A DNA stretch of 64,000 bases from Begonia masoniana. Lineage: Eukaryota > Streptophyta > Magnoliopsida > Cucurbitales > Begoniaceae. This document shows positions 59,301-64,000 of this stretch, piece after piece. Location of the stretch: NCBI GenBank assembly GCA_022432975.1, contig CM039515.1, positions 21,408,923 through 21,472,922 of the forward strand, read 5' to 3'. The first letter of the stretch is position 1; every line of letters starts with the position of its first letter. The translations under genes were made by a program, and so were the position numbers. The notes beneath the pieces are model-generated. The model worked only from the letters and a program-made list of their open reading frames with translations, was not told the DNA's origin and did no database searches.

Positions 59301-59444
59301 GCCAGATTTTAAAAGCTGTTCTGGAGAAATGTCTGGTTGCGCAACCTGCCACGTGAGATCGCTCCACCAACTGTAAGTGTTTAAGTTCACGTAAAAGTTT
59401 CTATTTATAAAATTTAATTATTTTGTTTATAGGGTTTTCTTAGA

Positions 59445-59701
59445 ATGGTGAGAGGACACCAAGATGAAGTAAGCGATAGTGCCAGGGCCATAGATCGATT
59501 AACTGAGCTGGTGGGTGTACAGTCCCGAATGGTGAAACGTTTGATGGCCAGAGAATATAACAGAAATAACAATCATGGTAATGCTCCGCGTGACACCAGT
59601 GGAGATAGTTCCCTCGACTCCAACCGCCGATGTTTGACGGATCATCGATGGATCCAGCTCACGTTGAGGAATGGGTTTGGCAGATTGAACAAATGTTCAA
59701 C
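59445..59701 (+). pseudogene. Gypsy gag of element G, truncated by insertion
   Basis: ATG 59445 begins MVRGHQDEVSDSARAIDRLT, homologous in layout to the gag at 62560 (MVRGQQRE...LTELV). After about 60 codons a frameshift moves the conserved stretch (FDGSSMDPAHVEEWVWQIEQ) to another frame. The gene is then cut by the TGTAACACCC start of element H. Gag would form the particle core. Confidence 0.8.
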
Positions 59702-62395
59702 TGTAACACCCGACAACTTCAACCAGGTGACTTCCTAACTGAATTAACGGCCATGATTATTCAATCTTAACGGTTTAGAATTTTATGCCAAGCTTAATTA
59801 ATTACATGTGGATTTAAACTAGGTTGAGTGGCAAAGTTGTAATAATGGAGGATTGAGACCAGTATTTAAAGAAAAAGGAAAGGATTCAAACCTCATTTAA
59901 ACCACTGTAGCTGTCATCTTTTACTCTCGGCGATTTCCCCTCCCGAGCTCTCGCTCTCTGTCAGTTGGAAATCCCTCTTTCGACGATCGGTTTCCTTGCT
60001 GCTTCTCAGCTACTTTGTGCTCCAGGTACGAGTTTGGCAATGTAACTATCTTTTAGTCGTTAAGCTCTGTTTTCTGCTATGTGTTGAAGTTCCGGGTTCT
60101 TCAATGGCCGAGTGTTAGTAAGGGTATTTTAAAATCTGAAAGTGGTAATGTCATTCCGAATCAATTTTGGACATTAAACAACCAACCCTGAGTTATCACT
60201 AATCGAGTCTGTCTGTTTTGGGTTTTGGATTCCAAACTGCACAGAGAACTATACTAAGGATTCGGGAGTGACTATAGCTATTAGATCCTAGAATGACTTG
60301 TTATTAGAACTGATAGGATTTTGTTTTAACTACTGCAATGTAAATGTTTTAGGTGAAGAAGTTTGAAGAGAAAGGAGCTCAAATTGCTAAGGAGACCAGG
60401 TAAGTGAATGTGTAGGTTTCTCGATCATTAGGACCCTACATCAAAGGATGCTAGGTAGAAACCCATATGATGATTAGAAGTTTCCCTTATGTCACTGTCT
60501 AATGTTTATGCTGATGATTAGCTCAATGGTAAAGTTTCACGTCGAATGGTGCTCTGTTCTGTAGCTTGATGATTTAAGAATCTTCATGTTCATGCATCAT
60601 GAATGTTTTATGCATATGAAAATGTTTTAAGAGTATACTTTCTCATGAATAAGATAAGAATATAAAACTTATGCAACGTGAATTAAGTGAGGGTTGGGGG
60701 CGGTTTGGCGTATGTCACTGTCCAAAAGAAGGACCATGATACGACCCGCAAGGGAACTATGTGCACTCTCACTGTCAAACCCCCTTTACCGGCACAAATC
60801 CTCCCTTAATCCACACAACGTGAACGAAGAATATGAACGATGAACATGAATGATGTATATGAATGACGATTATGAACAATGAATATGAACGATGAATATG
60901 AATGATGTATATGAATGATGATTATGAACAATGAATATGAATGATGAACCAGGATGAAGACTTGAGTATGAATAAGAATAAGAAAAGATTCATGAGCATT
61001 TATTTTCTTAAAATGAGCATTCATGCATACTTATTAGTACTGCATTTCTTACTAAGCATTAGGCTTATAGTATAAACCTTATGATGTAGGTGAAGAGCTA
61101 ACAGGTGAGGATTTCCAATCCAGAGATGATGTTTAAAGCTGGTTGCTGGAGGATGCTCAGTATGACAGTGCAAGGCTGGACAGGCAATTAAGCCCCCTGG
61201 TTATGCTCATAGTATGTCAGTAAAGTTTATGATAAACAGATGCCTAAGTAGAAGAGGATTTCTTATAACAATGAAGTTCAGATTTGATTGATAGACTTCA
61301 GAGTCTGATAGTGATTTTAAAGATTATCGAATGGACTGTTTTGCTTAAGTCTTCCGCTATGTGTATTCTGAATGAGTCTATGATTCTCACTCTTTGAGGT
61401 TTATAGTTACTAAGTTAAGATTTGGGTGAGTTGTGGTACTTTCCTGTTGAATCAAGTTGTTTGATATTATAGTGTTTCACTGCTGTACGATAGAAGCTGG
61501 ATGAGGCAATCATCCGGCTGACGTCATCGGCGGATGTCAAATGATAGGAGTTGAATAATTCGTATGTTTCCTCACCGGATGATGTAGTATGTTTAGTCAC
61601 CGGATGATGGGAATGTAGTTGTCGTTTAGTCACCGGATGATGAAAATGTGGTTTTGTCGTCTAGTGACCGGCAGATCAAGTGTATTTAGGTTATCAGATT
61701 ATGTAAATGTCATTTTGTCGTCTAGTGACCGGTAGATGTAGAGTATTTCAAACACCGGATGATGTAGGTGTAGCTTTGTCGTCTAGCCACCGGGTGATGT
61801 AGGGTGTTTAAATCACTGGATGATGTGAGAAATTTCTTGTCGTCTAGTGCCCGAGAAATGTTTTAATTAGTCACACGAGGCCCACATGACCACCGGTCGA
61901 TGTAGTGTAAGTATGAACATCTAGTGGAGAATGTTCGAGACCGGGCGATGTCTTTAATTAGACACGTGCAATGCTCATGACCACCGGTAGATGTTCTCTA
62001 CCGGGCGTCTATAACTAAGTCACGTAGGGTGCACGTGACAAATCGGATGATATTACTTCTTCACCCGATGCATGCAAACCCATGCAAACCCCAACTGAAT
62101 AACGTCGAGTAGTCTGGGGCATTTCCTCCCTGCCCGATTAAGTCACTGATCAAATGACCAATTTTAGCCGCTCGACTCTGTGTAAGATTTAGCCGATGGG
62201 ATTTAAGGAAAAATCGAGTTTGAGAGGGCGAAATTCCCTTGATATGTATAACGCCTCTGTTATCAGTCTAAGAGTGAGTTAAAAAAAAAATGTATGTAAA
62301 TATTAGCTAGGAAACGAAGAAGAAAAGGTAGAAGTTGAGTCAATGATTAATGAAAGATTATGACTAAGTGACGACTTCCTGTCCGGGTCGTTACA
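59702..62395 (+). repeat. 5' LTR of element H (2694 bp)
   Basis: TGTAACACCCGAC...GGGTCGTTACA. Internal repeats are a GAATATGAATGATG-type block (about 60830-60945) and a long run of CACCGGATGATG and TTTTGTCGTCTAGTGACCGG units (61505-62060), with one GGCTGACGTCATCGG. These echo the arrays in the solo LTR at 26878-29381. Confidence 0.85.
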
Positions 62396-62399
62396 ATTA

Positions 62400-62411
62400 T
62401 GGTATCAAAGC
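62400..62411 (+). other. Primer-binding site of element H
   Basis: TGGTATCAAAGC, one mismatch to the initiator-Met complement. Confidence 0.85.
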
Positions 62412-62559
62412 AAAACCGGGTTCTAAAACCGATTCTGCAGACTGCCTTCCAGCACTGACTGTCACATGAGCAAACTCCAGCAACTGTAAGTGTTTATGAT
62501 TTCAGTAAATGTCATTAAGTTAAGATGTATCTATAATTATTTGTCTAGGAATCCTAAAA

Positions 62560-63326
62560 ATGGTTAGAGGTCAGCAGAGAGAGACCAATGAGGATAGCAA
62601 TGACATTGCTCAGTTGACAGAGTTGGTCATGCGCCAATCTCGCCAGATCGAACAGCTGATGGCTGCTAGAGAGGAACAAGGCAACTTCAGTACTAATGCA
62701 ACTCATGATCATGGGGGTGAGTGTTTCCACCGACTTCGACCCCCGGTATTTAATGGACATGTTTCAGATCCTATTTATGCTGAGGAATGGGTTCGAAAGA
62801 TAGAGGACATGTTTAAGTATGCAAAGGTTGACGAAGGAGATAAGGTTACGTATGCTGTCTTTCATTTGGAATTGGGTGCAAGGCATTGGTGGGATTCAAT
62901 CCAGAACGCCGCTAATGCAGGAGCTATGACCTGGGAAATGTTTAAGACTGCCTTCTTTGACAAGTACTTCAATAGGACTGTTCGGGCCAACAAGAAGAAG
63001 GAGTTCATGAATCTGCGACAAACTGGCTTTGTGACGGATTACATATGCAAATTTGATGCTTTATCACGGTTTGCTCCCCGAATGATTGAGGATGAAGAGG
63101 ACAGGATTTACCAATTTGTTCAAGGACTGAAGCCGAGTTTGTACATGAAAGTAAAGACTGCTGGGATACACAATGTACCTTATGGTGAAGTGACGGCTAA
63201 GGCCTTGGAGCTGGAAGAGGCTGAAATGACAGCATATGCACAGCGTGAGCAGCCAAGAAAATTCACGAAGGAAACTCAGCCGCCACCACGTCAGAACAAA
63301 GGATGGCAGCCGCAACAGAACAGGGG
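62560..63326 (+). pseudogene. Gypsy gag of element H, open but truncated by insertion
   Basis: ATG 62560 gives an uninterrupted 255-codon gag N-terminus: a helical start (IAQLTELVMRQSRQIEQLM), then the gag core (FHRLRPPVFNGHVSDP, EEWVRKIEDMFKYAKVDEG, GARHWWDSIQ, FFDKYF, EFMNLRQTG, FVQGLKPSLY) and a Gln/Pro-rich linker. It is cut at codon 255 by the next LTR, before the zinc knuckles. No stop or frameshift precedes the cut, so this copy was young when interrupted. Confidence 0.9.

Positions 63327-64000
<674 letters not shown>

Overview
This is nuclear DNA of a flowering plant, probably a eudicot. The evidence is plant-type Ty1/copia and Ty3/gypsy retrotransposons primed by initiator-Met tRNA, Mutator-like and hAT-like DNA elements, a Cassandra-type miniature retrotransposon carrying a 5S rRNA domain, and one spliced chloroplast-type host gene. 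I cannot name the species. Apart from that gene fragment (4395-6026, minus), nearly everything is transposable-element DNA, much of it elements inserted inside other elements. Insertion boundaries were set mainly by matching target-site duplications (TSDs) by eye.

Layout. 1-3972: a minus-strand copia element (159-bp LTR, primer site, decayed gag-pol) with a 560-bp CT/GA expansion in its leader. It sits downstream of, or in an intron of, a phytyl-ester-synthase-like gene whose first five exons lie at 4395-6026; the nucleophile serine of the lipase motif is read as glycine. 6626-8344: two long-inverted-repeat Mutator-type elements, each with a perfect 9-bp TSD. 8377-44528: what I read as one Mutator-like element (inverted termini of about 150 bp, 9-bp TSD with one mismatch) whose own DNA is only about 5.2 kb. 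It holds a decayed mudrA-like transposase (18534-21727) and a second decayed gene of the 'putative plant transposon protein' type, in three pieces (22588-23050, 34754-35004, 43254-43754). It has been inflated to 36 kb by insertions: a non-autonomous LTR element (8719-18137) with a solo LTR inside it, a Cassandra element (19450-20135), two fold-back elements, a complete chromovirus-like gypsy element (23051-34753, TSD TCTGC) with a solo LTR in its pol gene, and a solo LTR (35005-43253, TSD CGTTG) containing another solo LTR (35122-39642, TSD TTTCG).

44529-51581: sparse DNA with a hAT-like element (45344-46346) and a fold-back element (about 46947-50505) split by a solo LTR. 51582-64000: a gypsy 5' LTR that contains a solo LTR that contains a third solo LTR. 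Then comes a chain in one orientation: the first element's gag is interrupted by a second element's 5' LTR, and that element's gag is interrupted by a third LTR, which runs into a pure poly(A) tract at the window end.

Three themes cut across the window. (1) Many LTRs carry internally expanded tandem arrays, several rich in ACGT-core bZIP-type motifs (TGACGTCA, CACGTG). (2) Solo LTRs of one family, and one of another family, carry a GC-rich, hairpin-rich segment at the same relative position but with unrelated sequence in each copy. (3) Many stop codons in the element genes look like TGG-to-TAG/TGA changes, as expected from deamination of methylated cytosine in silenced DNA. No bacterial-type operon, CRISPR array or virus was seen.
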